Shown piece by piece: positions 1-11,308 of a stretch of DNA of 64,000 bases (positions are counted from its first letter, which is position 1; each line of letters begins with the position of its first letter). The DNA comes from Pseudomonadota bacterium. Lineage in GTDB: Bacteria > Pseudomonadota > Alphaproteobacteria > Caulobacterales > Caulobacteraceae. Location: positions 248,001 through 312,000 of the forward strand of contig JAIUNU010000001.1 in NCBI GenBank assembly GCA_020161365.1, written 5' to 3'. The notes beneath the pieces are model-generated. The model was not told where the DNA came from. It saw only the letters and a list, made by a program, of their open reading frames with translations, and searched no databases. The translations under genes and the position numbers were made by a program.

Positions 1-634
1 TGATGCGGATCTCGCTGGGCGACAGACTGCGGTCGCGCGGCCGGAAGGTCGCGATCGATGCAGGCCCGACGCCGTCCGCCGGATTGTCGATCTTCTCGCC
101 GTGCAGGATGGCCCAGGCGTAGATCTGTTTGACGATATCGCGGACGTGGATCGCCGTCGCCGGCGCGCCGCGATCGACGATGGTCTTGCAGTGGGCCCGG
201 ATGTCGTCCGGGGTGATCTCGCTGAGCAGGCGGTTTCGCCACTGCGGCAGCACCTCGCGATTGAAGATCGACCGGCGCATGTTCCGCGTGCTGTCCGCCA
301 TCGGGGCGGTGTCCATCCAGCGCTGGGCGACATGCTCGAAGCTGCGCGCCTCTTTCAGACGACGCTTGGCGCGCTGCTTCTCCAGAGCGGGCGAGACGCC
401 CTCCGCGATGGTCCGCTTGACCTCGAACAGGCGCTCCCGAGCCTGCGACAAGCTCAGACCACCCCGACCGTATCGGCCAAGCGTCAGCGTCTCCCGCCGG
501 CCGTTGAAGCGATAGTCGTAGCGGAACGAGATCGCGCCGCCCGGCGAGATGTAGGCGTACAAGCCGTCCCTGTCGGTACTCTTGTAAGGCTTTGATTTTG
601 GTTTCAAATTCTTCAGGGCGGCGTCGGTAAGCAC
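1..634 (-). CDS. Tyrosine-type integrase of the P4/DUF4102 family, 3' end cut by window edge
   Basis: Site-specific recombinase expected to insert and excise a mobile island. The visible 211 codons start at a GTG (634-632) eight bases after a strong GAGGAG ribosome site and read off the left edge. Residues 1-90 match the arm-binding DUF4102 domain: a start like LTDAALKNLKPKSKPYK, then RDGLYAYISPGG, FRYDYRFNGRRETLTLGRYG and LSLSQARE. Residues from about 95 form the SAM-like core-binding domain (FEHVAQRWM, ITPDDIRAHCKTIV). The catalytic R-H-R-Y domain would lie outside the window, so activity cannot be judged. It lies 290 bases beyond the guaA stop, reading away from guaA; P4-type integrases next to guaA 3' ends typically mark islands. 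The GTG start explains why simple ATG-based gene finding misses it. Confidence 0.85.
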   Translation of the reverse strand, partial: MLTDAALKNLKPKSKPYKSTDRDGLYAYISPGGAISFRYDYRFNGRRETLTLGRYGRGGLSLSQARERLFEVKRTIAEGVSPALEKQRAKRRLKEARSFEHVAQRWMDTAPMADSTRNMRRSIFNREVLPQWRNRLLSEITPDDIRAHCKTIVDRGAPATAIHVRDIVKQIYAWAILHGEKIDNPADGVGPASIATFRPRDRSLSPSEIRI

Positions 635-722
635 GGTAAAATCTCCTCGCACCGGACAGGGTCGGAATTCGGGGGTTCGAGGTCGATATTTCTCAATCTT
701 TCCAGCACCCTGTGCGAAAAGA

Positions 723-798
723 ATACCGTCATCGGCTCGCCGTGGTCCTGACGGTATGAGCCGGTTTCCATGGGAGCAACGGGACGCGATACCGTCAG
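723..798. repeat. Three copies of ATACCGTCA near the integrase
   Basis: The 9-mer ATACCGTCA occurs at 723-731 and 789-798 (as ATACCGTCAG) in direct orientation, and at 748-757 in inverted orientation (CTGACGGTAT). The last two copies form a perfect 10-bp inverted repeat. Three copies within 76 bases, between an integrase and the guaA end, suggest arm-type integrase sites or an operator for the integrase promoter. The repeats are seen; the function is inferred. Confidence 0.5.
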
Positions 799-814
799 AC
801 AGGTCGGCATCACG

Positions 815-847
815 AAAAAAAGACCCTCCGAAAGGCTTCGAAGGGTC
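815..847 (-). terminator. Rho-independent terminator downstream of guaA
   Basis: On the minus strand a hairpin (GACCCTtCGAA, loop GCCT, TTCGgAGGGTC; six plus four pairs around one mismatch) is followed by a run of seven T. It lies 78 bases past the guaA stop and would separate the gua operon from the integrase. Confidence 0.75.
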
Positions 848-924
848 TCGACAGAATTCACTTTTACGTCAGTGCCTTACGGATCAAATCGGAAGCGTTC
901 TCGAAAGCTCCCGAAGGGCCCGAA

Positions 925-948
925 TTATTCCCACTCGATCGTGCCGGG
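925..948. other. Candidate attachment site at the guaA 3' end
   Basis: The last codons of guaA (ending GTIEWE plus TAA at 927-925) are a documented insertion target for P4-type integrases in other bacteria. An integrase lies right beside it here. A direct repeat of this segment would mark the other island end, which is outside the window, so the site is inferred from context only. Confidence 0.3.
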
Positions 949-2484
949 CGGCTTGCTGGTCACGTCGTAGACGACGCGATTGACGCCCCGGACCTCGTTG
1001 ATGATGCGCGTGGCGGTCTTGCCGAGCACCGCCCACGGGAACTCAAAGAAGTCGGCGGTCATGCCGTCAGTCGAGGTCACCGCGCGCAGGGCCAGGACGT
1101 TCTCGTAGGTGCGGGCGTCGCCCATCACGCCGACCGTCTTCACAGGCAGCAGCACAGCGAAGGCCTGCCAGATCTGATCGTAGAGGCCGGCGTTGCGGAT
1201 CTCTTCCAGATAGATGGCGTCAGCGTCCTGCAGGACCTTGACCTTCTCAGGCGTGATCTCACCTGGGATGCGGATGGCCAGACCCGGCCCGGGGAACGGA
1301 TGACGGCCGACGAAGGCGGGCGCCAGACCCAGCTCGACGCCCAGGGCGCGGACCTCGTCCTTAAAGAGCTCGCGCAGCGGCTCGACCAGCTTGAGCTTCA
1401 TGTAGTCCGGCAGGCCGCCCACATTGTGGTGGCTCTTGATCACCGCCGAGGGGCCGCCGCGCGCCGAGACGCTCTCGACGACGTCCGGATAGAGCGTGCC
1501 CTGGGCCAGGAATTCGGCGCCGTCGATCTTGGCGGCTTCCTTGTCGAAGACGTCGATGAACAGACGGCCGATCGTCTTGCGCTTGGTTTCCGGATCGCTG
1601 ACGCCGGCCAGCTCGCCGAGGAACAGGTCGCCGGCGTCCACATGGACCAGCGGGATGTTGTAGTGGTCGCGGAACAGGGTCACGACCTGGTCGGCCTCGT
1701 TCTTGCGCAGCAGGCCGGTGTCGACGAAAACGCAGGTCAGTTGGTCGCCGATCGCCTCGTGGATCAGGACGGCGGCCACCGAGCTGTCGACACCCCCCGA
1801 CAGGCCGCAGATCACTTTGCCCGAACCGACCTGGTCGCGGATCTTCTGGACCATCTCCTGACGGAACGCCGCCATGGTCCAGTCGCCCTTCAAACCGGCC
1901 AGGGCCAGGAAGTTCTTGTAGATCTGGGTCCCATTGACCGTGTGATAGACCTCGGGGTGGAACTGGACGGCGTAGATCTTCTTGGCGTCGTTGGCGATGG
2001 CGGCGAACGGCGCGCCGGTCGAGGTGGCGATCACCTCAAACCCGTCCGGAATAGCGACGACCCGGTCGCCGTGGCTCATCCACACCGTCTCGACCTCACC
2101 GACGCCGGCCAGGCCGGCGAACAGCGGGCTTTGCTTGCCGATGGTCAGTTCGGCGCGGCCGAACTCGCCGGCGTGGCCGCCCTCGACCTTGCCGCCCAGC
2201 ACATCGCACAGCAGTTGCTGGCCATAGCAGATGGCCAGCATCGGCAAGCCAAGGTCGAACAGCTTGCGGCCGATGCGAGGGCTATCCTGCTCCAGCACGC
2301 TGGCCGGACCGCCCGACAGGATGATGGCGCTGGGCTGATAGTCGTCGACCATGGCCTCGGCCTTGTCGAACGGATGGATCTCGCAATAGACGCCGGCCTC
2401 GCGCACCCGGCGCGCGATCAACTGGGTCACCTGGCTGCCGAAGTCGACGATCAGGACGCGCTGGTGTTCGGTTTTCTGAGTCAT
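925..2484 (-). CDS. guaA: GMP synthase (glutamine-hydrolysing)
   Basis: Converts XMP to GMP with ATP and glutamine, the last step of guanine nucleotide synthesis; cytosolic homodimer. The 519-residue length is normal. An N-terminal class I amidotransferase domain (residues 1-200) shows the nucleophile in AICYGQQLL and the His/Glu pair in QFHPEVYH. The ATP-pyrophosphatase domain follows with its P-loop SGGVDSS, and the C-terminal dimerisation domain ends GTIEWE. I chose the ATG at 2484 (MTQKTEHQ), preceded by GGAGA, over an upstream in-frame start at 2511. It is the last gene of the guaB-MAPEG-methyltransferase-guaA set, 44 bases after its neighbour, and its 3' end abuts an integrase region. 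Confidence 0.97.
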   Translation of the reverse strand: MTQKTEHQRVLIVDFGSQVTQLIARRVREAGVYCEIHPFDKAEAMVDDYQPSAIILSGGPASVLEQDSPRIGRKLFDLGLPMLAICYGQQLLCDVLGGKVEGGHAGEFGRAELTIGKQSPLFAGLAGVGEVETVWMSHGDRVVAIPDGFEVIATSTGAPFAAIANDAKKIYAVQFHPEVYHTVNGTQIYKNFLALAGLKGDWTMAAFRQEMVQKIRDQVGSGKVICGLSGGVDSSVAAVLIHEAIGDQLTCVFVDTGLLRKNEADQVVTLFRDHYNIPLVHVDAGDLFLGELAGVSDPETKRKTIGRLFIDVFDKEAAKIDGAEFLAQGTLYPDVVESVSARGGPSAVIKSHHNVGGLPDYMKLKLVEPLRELFKDEVRALGVELGLAPAFVGRHPFPGPGLAIRIPGEITPEKVKVLQDADAIYLEEIRNAGLYDQIWQAFAVLLPVKTVGVMGDARTYENVLALRAVTSTDGMTADFFEFPWAVLGKTATRIINEVRGVNRVVYDVTSKPPGTIEWE

Positions 2485-2528
2485 GGCGAGATCTCCAGCG
2501 GTCGGGCCCAAGAGGGCTGATCTATCGG

Positions 2529-3806
2529 TCAGGGCGTGTAGGAGGCGCGTTGCAGCACGGCGGCGAAAAAGCCGTCAGTGCCCGCGCGATGAGGGGTCAG
2601 ACGCAGATAGCCCTCGGGGGTCACATGGGTGACGCCGTCCAGGGCGATCGGCCTGACGGTGAATTCGGGATGGCGCTCGAGGAAGCCGGCGACGCGGTCC
2701 TCGTTCTCCTCGGTCAGCAGCGAGCATGTCACGTAGATCATGCGCCCGCCGGCCTTCACGAAGGTGGCGGCGTCTTCCAGCACGCTGTCCTGCTCTATCT
2801 GGCGCTTAGCCAGTTGGTCGGGCGACAGCCGCCACTTGGCGTCTGGGTGGCGGCGCCAGGTGCCAGCCCCCGTGCAGGGGGCGTCGACGAAGACGACGTC
2901 GATCTTTCCTTCCAGGCCCTTCAGGGGCGTGGCCTCGATCGGCGAACGGATTTGCAGGTTGCGAACCCCTGCCCTCTGGCCGCGTCGGATGGTGTCGGCC
3001 AGACGACGGGCGTCGCTGTCGTGGGCGAAAATCTGGCCGCTGTTGCCCATGGCGGCGGCCAGGGCCAGCGTCTTGCCGCCCCCACCGGCGCAGAAGTCGA
3101 GAACCTGCTTGCCCTTCACCTCGCCCGCCACGGCGGCGGCGATCTGCGAGCCCAGGTCCTGCACCTCGAACCAACCCTTCGAGAAGGCGGGCACGGCCTC
3201 CACCGACGGCGTGCGGTCGGCGGCGGCGGGCGCTGGAATGCGGAAGGCGGTCGGCAAGACCCCCGCCGGCGCGGCGTCGATCAAGGCCAGCGCCTTGGCG
3301 CAACGTTCGACATCGGTCTTCAGCGTGTTGACCCGCAGATCTACCGGGGCGCGTTCCGACAAGGCGCGCATTTCGACCGCCTGATCCGCGCCCAAGGCGC
3401 GCGCCAGGTGCGGCTCCAGCCAGTCAGGATAGTCGCCCGCGACGGGAGCCGGCGCGCCTTCGAGCGAGACCGGGTCCGCCAAACGTTGGCGCTCGACCTC
3501 CGTCAGGGCGCCGAAGCCGTGCTCCTCGGCGGCAGCCTCGGCGATGCGCTCTATCGGCCACTTCCACAGGAAGGCCAGAACGCCCAGCATCACGCCCCGC
3601 GCACTAACGTCGCCCATCATCCAGCCGAGCGAGCGCTTGCGACGCAGCGCGTCCAGCACCAGACCCGACACGAAGGCGCGGTCCTTGGAGCCGGCGTAGC
3701 GCGCGGTCTCCCCCCAGCGCTTCAGCGCCATCTTCACCGGAAAATGCCGCGCCTCGATCTCGGTCAGAACCTCGATCGCCGCTGAAACCCGTCCGCCGTC
3801 CCGCAT
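2529..3806 (-). CDS. RsmB/NOP2-type RNA cytosine-C5 methyltransferase
   Basis: Predicted SAM-dependent methyltransferase making 5-methylcytosine, most likely in 16S rRNA. The 425-residue protein has an N-terminal NusB-like/antiterminator-fold region (about residues 1-140) and a C-terminal Rossmann methyltransferase. Visible motifs are motif [16 protein letters not shown], motif [17 protein letters not shown] with its Pro-Cys, and motif [13 protein letters not shown] carrying the catalytic Cys. I used the ATG at 3806, where the upstream TGA and this ATG share a base (TGATG, translational coupling). A longer frame reaching 4097 is only the overlap with the MAPEG gene and its extension has no domain. 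The exact rRNA position cannot be read from sequence. Confidence 0.9.
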   Translation of the reverse strand: MRDGGRVSAAIEVLTEIEARHFPVKMALKRWGETARYAGSKDRAFVSGLVLDALRRKRSLGWMMGDVSARGVMLGVLAFLWKWPIERIAEAAAEEHGFGALTEVERQRLADPVSLEGAPAPVAGDYPDWLEPHLARALGADQAVEMRALSERAPVDLRVNTLKTDVERCAKALALIDAAPAGVLPTAFRIPAPAAADRTPSVEAVPAFSKGWFEVQDLGSQIAAAVAGEVKGKQVLDFCAGGGGKTLALAAAMGNSGQIFAHDSDARRLADTIRRGQRAGVRNLQIRSPIEATPLKGLEGKIDVVFVDAPCTGAGTWRRHPDAKWRLSPDQLAKRQIEQDSVLEDAATFVKAGGRMIYVTCSLLTEENEDRVAGFLERHPEFTVRPIALDGVTHVTPEGYLRLTPHRAGTDGFFAAVLQRASYTP

Positions 3807-4201
3807 CAGACCACCAGGGCCGCGAGCAGCATCAGGATGCCGACCATCGACGCCAGCCAGACCAGGGTGCGCACGTAAGGCACGCCGAACGCGTACAGCG
3901 GCACGTAGATAGCGCGCGCAGCCACGTAGAGCGCCGCTCCATAGGCCGTCAGATCCCCCAGGCGACCGCCAAGGTAGTCGATGATGACCAAGGCCACGAA
4001 GAACGGAAACGTTTCGCGGAAATTGGCGAAGGCCCGCGTGAGCCGACCGGCCATGCCGGTCAGCTCGATCTTCTCGTCGCGGGGACCGACGTTCCACTTC
4101 AAGCCGCGCTGCGGCTGGGCGGCGGCCGACGCCCAGAGCAGGTTGAGGATCCCAATGACGACCGCCACGGCGATCATCTGCAGCTCGAAGGCCATCCGCA
4201 T
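3806..4201 (-). CDS. MAPEG family small membrane protein
   Basis: 131-residue integral membrane protein of the MAPEG group (eicosanoid/glutathione membrane enzymes; the bacterial members are mostly uncharacterised). Four hydrophobic segments are visible, near residues 5-28, 65-80, 85-105 and 110-131. The signature-like stretch FANFRETFPFFVAL carries the charged N/R/E residues of the family. It starts three bases after the guaB stop and overlaps the next gene's start, so it is translated inside the guanine nucleotide operon although no role there is known. Glutathione-transferase activity is not demonstrated by the sequence. Confidence 0.85.
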   Translation of the reverse strand: MRMAFELQMIAVAVVIGILNLLWASAAAQPQRGLKWNVGPRDEKIELTGMAGRLTRAFANFRETFPFFVALVIIDYLGGRLGDLTAYGAALYVAARAIYVPLYAFGVPYVRTLVWLASMVGILMLLAALVV

Positions 4202-4204
4202 CGG

Positions 4205-6800
<2,596 letters not shown>

Positions 6801-6804
<4 letters not shown>

Positions 6805-7508
6805 CGCCCCTTGAACCCCGTCGCGACCAGGAAGACCTCCGAGCTGTCTTGCCGGCTGGCCTTGGGCTTGAAGTGCTGGACCTTGTCGAAGTGGCGTTTC
6901 AGCTTGCCGATGATCTCGGCCGTCTCACCGCCCTGGAAAGCCTTTGCGACGAACGCGCCGCCCGGTTTGAGCACATCGATCGCGAACTCGGCGGCGATCT
7001 CGATCAGGCCGACGATCCGCAGGTGATCCGTCTCGCGGTGCCCCACGGTGTTCGGGGCCATGTCAGACATGACGAGGTCAGGCTCGCCGTCCAGCAGCTC
7101 GAGAAGCTTCTCGGGCGCACCGTCAGCGGTGAAGTCCATTTCGAGCAGGTGCGCCGGCGCCACGGGATCGACGGGCAGCAGGTCGATCCCCGCCAGGGTC
7201 GTCACGCCGCGCTCCACCGCGATTTGCAGCCAGCCCCCAGGGGCGCAGCCCAGATCGATGACCTTCGCGCCCTTGCGGAAGAAATGGAACTTGTCGTCGA
7301 TCTCGCTGATCTTGAACGCCGCGCGGCTGCGATAGCCCAACGCCCGAGCCTTGGCCGAGAACGGGTCGTTGATCTGCCGCTCCAGCCAGGCCTGCTGGCT
7401 GGGCGTGCGGCCGTAGGCGGTCTTCAGGCGCGCGGGCTTGCCGCGTCCGCCTTCGTTGCCGCCCGTCGGCGGCTTGACCATGCGACGGCGGGGAGGATCT
7501 TCGCTCAT
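6801..7508 (-). CDS. rlmE: 23S rRNA 2'-O-methyltransferase RlmE (FtsJ/RrmJ)
   Basis: Methylates the 2'-OH of U2552 in the peptidyl-transferase A-loop late in 50S assembly. The 235-residue protein carries a basic N-terminal extension (about 30 residues), then YRSRAAFKI with the first catalytic Lys, the SAM motif VIDLGCAPGGWLQ, SDMAPNTVGH with the catalytic Asp, FVAKAFQGG with the second Lys and SSEVFLVATGFKG with the Glu. The K-D-K-E tetrad is complete. It overlaps both neighbours by four bases (ATGA with the phosphatase gene, GTGA with the channel gene). Confidence 0.95.
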
Positions 7509-8611
7509 GCGGCTTCGGACTTCTTCGGGGCGCCGCCGCGGCGACGCCGGCGCGGGCGTCGCTGCTGATCGGACATCAGGGACAACAGGAGCCCCTCTCT
7601 AAGCCCTCGATCGGCGACACGCACGCGCGAACATGGCCATAGCTCCTGTACGGCCTGAAGGATCGCCGCGCCGGCCAGCACCAGATCAGCGCGGTCGGCC
7701 CCGATGCAAGGCTCGGCCGCGCGTTCCGCCGAGGTTAGGCCCAGCAAGCGATCCGCGGCCGCGTCGCAATCGGTGCGGTTCATCCAGAGGCCATCGACCA
7801 CGTTGCGATCATAGCGCTGCAAGCCAAGGTGCAGGCCTGCAAGGCTGGTGATGGCTCCCGACGTCCCGACCAGATGCGCCCGGCCCTCCGCAAACACCTT
7901 CCGCATCGGCTCGGCGTGCGGGAAGCTCTCGATCCGAGCCTTCACGTCGTCGACCATGGCGCGGAACCAGGCCGGATTGGCCCGCTCGCCCTCCGGAAAC
8001 CGCTCCGCCAGGGTGACCACACCCACGGGGATCGAAAGCCAGGCCTTGATCGGCAGCTTCCAGGGTGCGAACTGCCGGGGCTTGGCGTCCAGGCCGCCGC
8101 CCTTCAGGTCCACCCAGGAGAGCTCCGTGGAGCCGCCGCCGACATCGATAACCAAGGCCGCGTCCTGCTGGCGGTCGAACAGGCTCATACACCCGGCGAC
8201 CGAAAGCTGAGCTTCCTCCCGCGGGGTAATGATCTGAAGCTTCAGACCCGTCTCCTCGTGAACCCTGCGAACAAACTCGGGACCGTTCGCCGCGCCTCGG
8301 CAGGCCTGGGTCGCGACCGCCTTCACGCGGATCGCCTTGCGGCGGCGGATCTTCTCGGCGCAGACCTTCAGGGCCGCCATAGAGCGCTCCATGGCTGCGT
8401 CGGAAAGCTGGCCTGTCTGGGAAAGGCCCTCGCCCAAGCGGACGATGCGGGAATAGGCCTCGACCACGCGGAAACCGCGCGGTGTGGGCGTGGCCACCAA
8501 AAGGCGGCAATTGTTGGTCCCGAGATCGAGCGCCGCATAGCACGACGTCTCCTCCGGGGACCGCCGGCGCCGCCCTCCTGGCGCGCCGGGCGCACGCGGC
8601 GCCTCCGACAT
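7505..8611 (-). CDS. Ppx/GppA family phosphatase
   Basis: Actin-fold phosphatase of the exopolyphosphatase/guanosine pentaphosphatase family, which hydrolyses polyphosphate or pppGpp. Visible motifs are ALDLGTNNCRLLVA (phosphate 1), a catalytic-region REEAQLSVAG and DVGGGSTELSW (phosphate 2), then GTSGAITSLAGL. The C terminus lacks the extra HD domain of long Ppx proteins and ends in an arginine tail (QQRRPRRRRRGG). The start is uncertain: the ATG at 8611 follows AGGTGG/AGGA and gives 368 residues; an ATG at 8680 would give 391. The gene heads the rlmE-channel operon. Polyphosphatase and pppGpp activities cannot be separated by sequence alone. Confidence 0.88.
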   Translation of the reverse strand: MSEAPRAPGAPGGRRRRSPEETSCYAALDLGTNNCRLLVATPTPRGFRVVEAYSRIVRLGEGLSQTGQLSDAAMERSMAALKVCAEKIRRRKAIRVKAVATQACRGAANGPEFVRRVHEETGLKLQIITPREEAQLSVAGCMSLFDRQQDAALVIDVGGGSTELSWVDLKGGGLDAKPRQFAPWKLPIKAWLSIPVGVVTLAERFPEGERANPAWFRAMVDDVKARIESFPHAEPMRKVFAEGRAHLVGTSGAITSLAGLHLGLQRYDRNVVDGLWMNRTDCDAAADRLLGLTSAERAAEPCIGADRADLVLAGAAILQAVQELWPCSRVRVADRGLREGLLLSLMSDQQRRPRRRRRGGAPKKSEAA

Positions 8612-8772
8612 GGTCCTAACCACCTGTCTCGCAGACGTCGCGAACAGCTGCGACGTCTCATTTCGAGTCGACCATAGCATGTCACTCGCGCGCCGGAAGG
8701 CGCCGCCTTGCCATCCGCATTCCGACGATTACGTTCAGGAATCAGTCAGGTGCGGCTGTTATTCTGAGCCTC

Positions 8773-9102
8773 ATGAATTCTCGACTCGCCAAATTCGCGA
8801 TCGGACAGGTCGTCAGGCACCGGATCTTCCCCTTCAGAGGGGTGGTGTTCGACGTAGACCCCGTGTTCGCCAATACCGAGGAGTGGTGGCAGTCCATTCC
8901 CGAGGATATTCGGCCGACCAAGGATCAGCCGTTCTACCACCTGTTGGCCGAAAACGAGGACAACAGCTACGTCGCCTACGTCTCCGAGCAGAACCTGCTG
9001 CCCGACGACAGCGGCGAGCCGGTCGGCCACCCGCAGACGGCGGTGATCTTCGAGTCGTTCGATCACGGGCTCTACAAGCTTCGGCCGCGAATTTCGCACT
9101 GA
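8773..9102 (+). CDS. hspQ: HspQ (YccV-like) heat-shock/Lon-associated protein
   Basis: 109-residue member of the HspQ/hemimethylated-DNA-binding-like family, known in enterobacteria as a specificity factor for Lon. It is a single small beta domain with conserved FAIGQVVRHRIFPFRGVVFDVDP, WQSIPEDIRPTKDQPFYHLLAE and YVSEQNLLPDDS. Length is typical. It is divergent from the ppx gene across about 160 bases and precedes phhA. No clear heat-shock promoter could be read upstream. Confidence 0.92.
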   Translation: MNSRLAKFAIGQVVRHRIFPFRGVVFDVDPVFANTEEWWQSIPEDIRPTKDQPFYHLLAENEDNSYVAYVSEQNLLPDDSGEPVGHPQTAVIFESFDHGLYKLRPRISH

Positions 9103-9170
9103 GCGGGGCTTTGCCGCCCCGGCGGCATCGCGTTGCAAACTTACCCGCTTGAGAACAACGTTTCTCCGCC

Positions 9171-9214
9171 GATCTGGCATTTTGGCGAACATTCCGAACA
9201 GCAATTGCCAAATC
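9171..9214. promoter_or_regulatory. Imperfect inverted repeat upstream of phhA
   Basis: GATCTGGCAT at 9171-9180 and ATTGCCAAATC at 9204-9214 are imperfect inverted copies (GATyTGGCA ... TGCCAAATC) ending 19 bases before the phhA start. Its position fits an operator for an aromatic-amino-acid or Lrp-type regulator, but no regulator gene is adjacent. Confidence 0.3.
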
Positions 9215-9233
9215 CGGGGCGTAGCGTTCTCCC

Positions 9234-10118
9234 ATGAGCGGAGATGGCCTGAGCAACGGACCGCCCCCTGGCGCGCGGCCTGATTGGACGATCGATCAAG
9301 GCTGGGAAAGCTACACCCAGGCCGAACACGACGTTTGGATCACCCTGTACGAGCGTCAAGCCGACATGCTGCACGGCCGCGCGTGCGACGCGTTCCTCCG
9401 CGGTCTTGACGCGCTGGACCTGCACCGGTCGGGTATTCCCGACTTCGCCCGCATCAATGAAGAGCTCAAACGCCTGACCGGGTGGACTGTGGTGGCGGTG
9501 CCGGGGCTCGTGCCCGACGACGTCTTCTTCGACCACCTGGCCAACCGCCGCTTTCCCGCCGGTCAGTTCATCCGCAAGCCGCATGAGCTGGACTACCTGC
9601 AGGAGCCGGACATCTTCCACGACGTGTTCGGCCACGTCCCGATGCTGACCGATCCGGTCTTCGCCGACTACATGCAGGCCTATGGTGAAGGCGGCCGTCG
9701 CGCGCTGGGCCTGGGCCGTCTGGCCAATCTCGCCCGCCTCTACTGGTACACGGTGGAGTTCGGTCTGATGAACACGCCGGCCGGCCTTCGGATCTACGGC
9801 GCGGGGATCGTGTCTTCACGGACCGAGTCGATCTTCGCACTTGATGACCCCTCCCCCAACCGGCTCGGTTTCGACCTGGAGCGCGTAATGCGCACGCTCT
9901 ACCGCATCGACGACTTCCAGCAGGTCTATTTCGTGATCGACTCGATCCAGACCCTGCAGGAGGTGACCCTTCGCGATTTCGGCGCGATCTATGAGCGGAT
10001 GGCCAAGGCGACCGACATCGGTGTCGCCGAGATCGTTCCCGGCGACACCGTGCTGACGCGCGGAACCCAGGCCTATGCGAGCGCCGGCGGGCGGCTCGCC
10101 GGCGCTGCGGCCGGCTGA
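9234..10118 (+). CDS. phhA: Phenylalanine 4-hydroxylase
   Basis: Iron- and pterin-dependent hydroxylation of phenylalanine to tyrosine. The 294-residue protein lacks the N-terminal ACT domain of animal enzymes, as bacterial forms do. Iron ligands are visible as the two His in PDIFHDVFGHVPML and the Glu in LYWYTVEFGL. The pterin region GLVPDDVFFDHLANRRFP precedes them. Its 3' end overlaps the convergent acyltransferase gene by 46 bases. The ribosome site is weak, but this is the only plausible ATG before the conserved region. Confidence 0.96.
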   Translation: MSGDGLSNGPPPGARPDWTIDQGWESYTQAEHDVWITLYERQADMLHGRACDAFLRGLDALDLHRSGIPDFARINEELKRLTGWTVVAVPGLVPDDVFFDHLANRRFPAGQFIRKPHELDYLQEPDIFHDVFGHVPMLTDPVFADYMQAYGEGGRRALGLGRLANLARLYWYTVEFGLMNTPAGLRIYGAGIVSSRTESIFALDDPSPNRLGFDLERVMRTLYRIDDFQQVYFVIDSIQTLQEVTLRDFGAIYERMAKATDIGVAEIVPGDTVLTRGTQAYASAGGRLAGAAAG

Positions 10119-11293
10119 GCCTTCAGGCCGAACAAATTGCGGATGACCGGGATGCGTCGGACCATCTCATAGGTCGCAAAACATCCGGCGAAGGTCGCCG
10201 CCACCAGGATCGCGCCTTCCAGGCCCTGGGGCAGACCGAGCTTGGCGAGGTGGTGCGCCATGACGACGATCAGGGTCTGGTGCACGATGTAGAAAGGAAA
10301 CACGCCGAGCGTCAGGTAGCGCAGGACCGGCCCGCCCCTGCCCGAAAGATGCTTGGCTCCAAAGCCCAGGATGGCGGCGATCGCGCACCATTGATCGGTG
10401 GCGTAGACGCAGCGCATGACGATCCGCAGGGTCTCCGGCGGGTTCGCGTCGTCCGCGCGATATATCCACGCATAGGTCGCCCAGCCTGCCCAGCTGGCTA
10501 GCGCAAGCGCCAGCGCCACCCAGCGGACCTTGATCAGCCGCGTCTTGAGCACTTCGGACTTGGCCAGCCCGAAGCCGAGCAGGAACGCCGCGAACGAGAC
10601 CGCGTGGTTGTACCAGTCCTGCACCAGATCGTGCGTGATCTCGAAACGCGGCAGCAACACGATCCGCATCGCCGCCAGAAAGATGATCGGCCAGATCAGT
10701 AGGCCGACGCCCCTGAGGCTTTGCTCCAAGCCGCCCTGTAGCCGTGCGCCCAGGCGCGGAAGCAACAGCAGCATCACGGCCAAGACCAGCGAATAGACCA
10801 GCAGGTAGGCCACGAACCACATGTGGTTCCACGTGGGCGTGATCAGGCAGTCATCGCCGTCGCACCAATGCCCGGACGCCGTGACGTATTTCAGCCAGAA
10901 CGCGCCGTACGGATCCGCGACCAGCCCGGCGCCAGGGCGCGCTGCGACGGCCTCGACGATCTCGTAGTAGCTCTGCGGCGGCACGATCACGAACATCGCG
11001 AACAGCAGCGGCGGCAGCAGGCGCGCAATCCGCGATGTCGTCAGCCGCCCCACCGAAGTCCTGTCAGCCATGAACCGCGTCGCCGCGCCCGAGACTAGAA
11101 ACAGCAGGGTCAGGCGCCAAGGATTAGTCAGCTGCATGATCGGCTCGAGCGCCTCGACCGGATGTGGCGTCTTCACGTGCCAGTCCCAGGGCACATAGAA
11201 CATTCCGGTGTGGTAGAGGATCAGCAAGAAGAAAGCGCCAACCCGAATCCAATCGAGGTCATGGCGTCTGTCGAGGTCTGTCACCGAGGTCAT
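10073..11293 (-). CDS. Acyltransferase 3 family membrane protein (OpgC-like)
   Basis: Polytopic membrane O-acyltransferase (about ten hydrophobic helices, 406 residues). Members transfer acyl or succinyl groups to glucans, lipids or other surface sugars; the substrate is unknown here. The family start is visible as RRHDLDWIRVGAFFLLILYH, with the conserved RxDxxR-like motif and catalytic His, and then FLVSGAATRFM. The ATG at 11293 (MTSVTDLDR) follows GGAAG; an upstream ATG (11356) would overlap the divergent LytTR gene. Only 15 bases separate the two divergent start codons, which points to joint control. Confidence 0.85.
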   Translation of the reverse strand: MTSVTDLDRRHDLDWIRVGAFFLLILYHTGMFYVPWDWHVKTPHPVEALEPIMQLTNPWRLTLLFLVSGAATRFMADRTSVGRLTTSRIARLLPPLLFAMFVIVPPQSYYEIVEAVAARPGAGLVADPYGAFWLKYVTASGHWCDGDDCLITPTWNHMWFVAYLLVYSLVLAVMLLLLPRLGARLQGGLEQSLRGVGLLIWPIIFLAAMRIVLLPRFEITHDLVQDWYNHAVSFAAFLLGFGLAKSEVLKTRLIKVRWVALALALASWAGWATYAWIYRADDANPPETLRIVMRCVYATDQWCAIAAILGFGAKHLSGRGGPVLRYLTLGVFPFYIVHQTLIVVMAHHLAKLGLPQGLEGAILVAATFAGCFATYEMVRRIPVIRNLFGLKAQPAAAPASRPPALA

Positions 11294-11308
11294 GAGGGGG
11301 CTTCCAAC

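Noticed and set aside
613..861. 82-residue minus-strand frame between integrase and guaA
   Set aside because: It overlaps the integrase start and crosses the guaA terminator hairpin. It has no motif or ribosome site.
1300..2520. 406-residue plus-strand frame antisense to guaA
   Set aside because: High-GC shadow frame, low complexity in Q/D/A/G, no domain; guaA is unmistakable on the other strand.
8681..8772. Sigma-32 promoter ahead of hspQ
   Set aside because: No convincing -35/-10 pair could be found in this gap.
9104..9121. CGGGGC/GCCCCG hairpin after hspQ as terminator
   Set aside because: Short 6-bp stem without a T-run in very GC-rich DNA; chance is likely.
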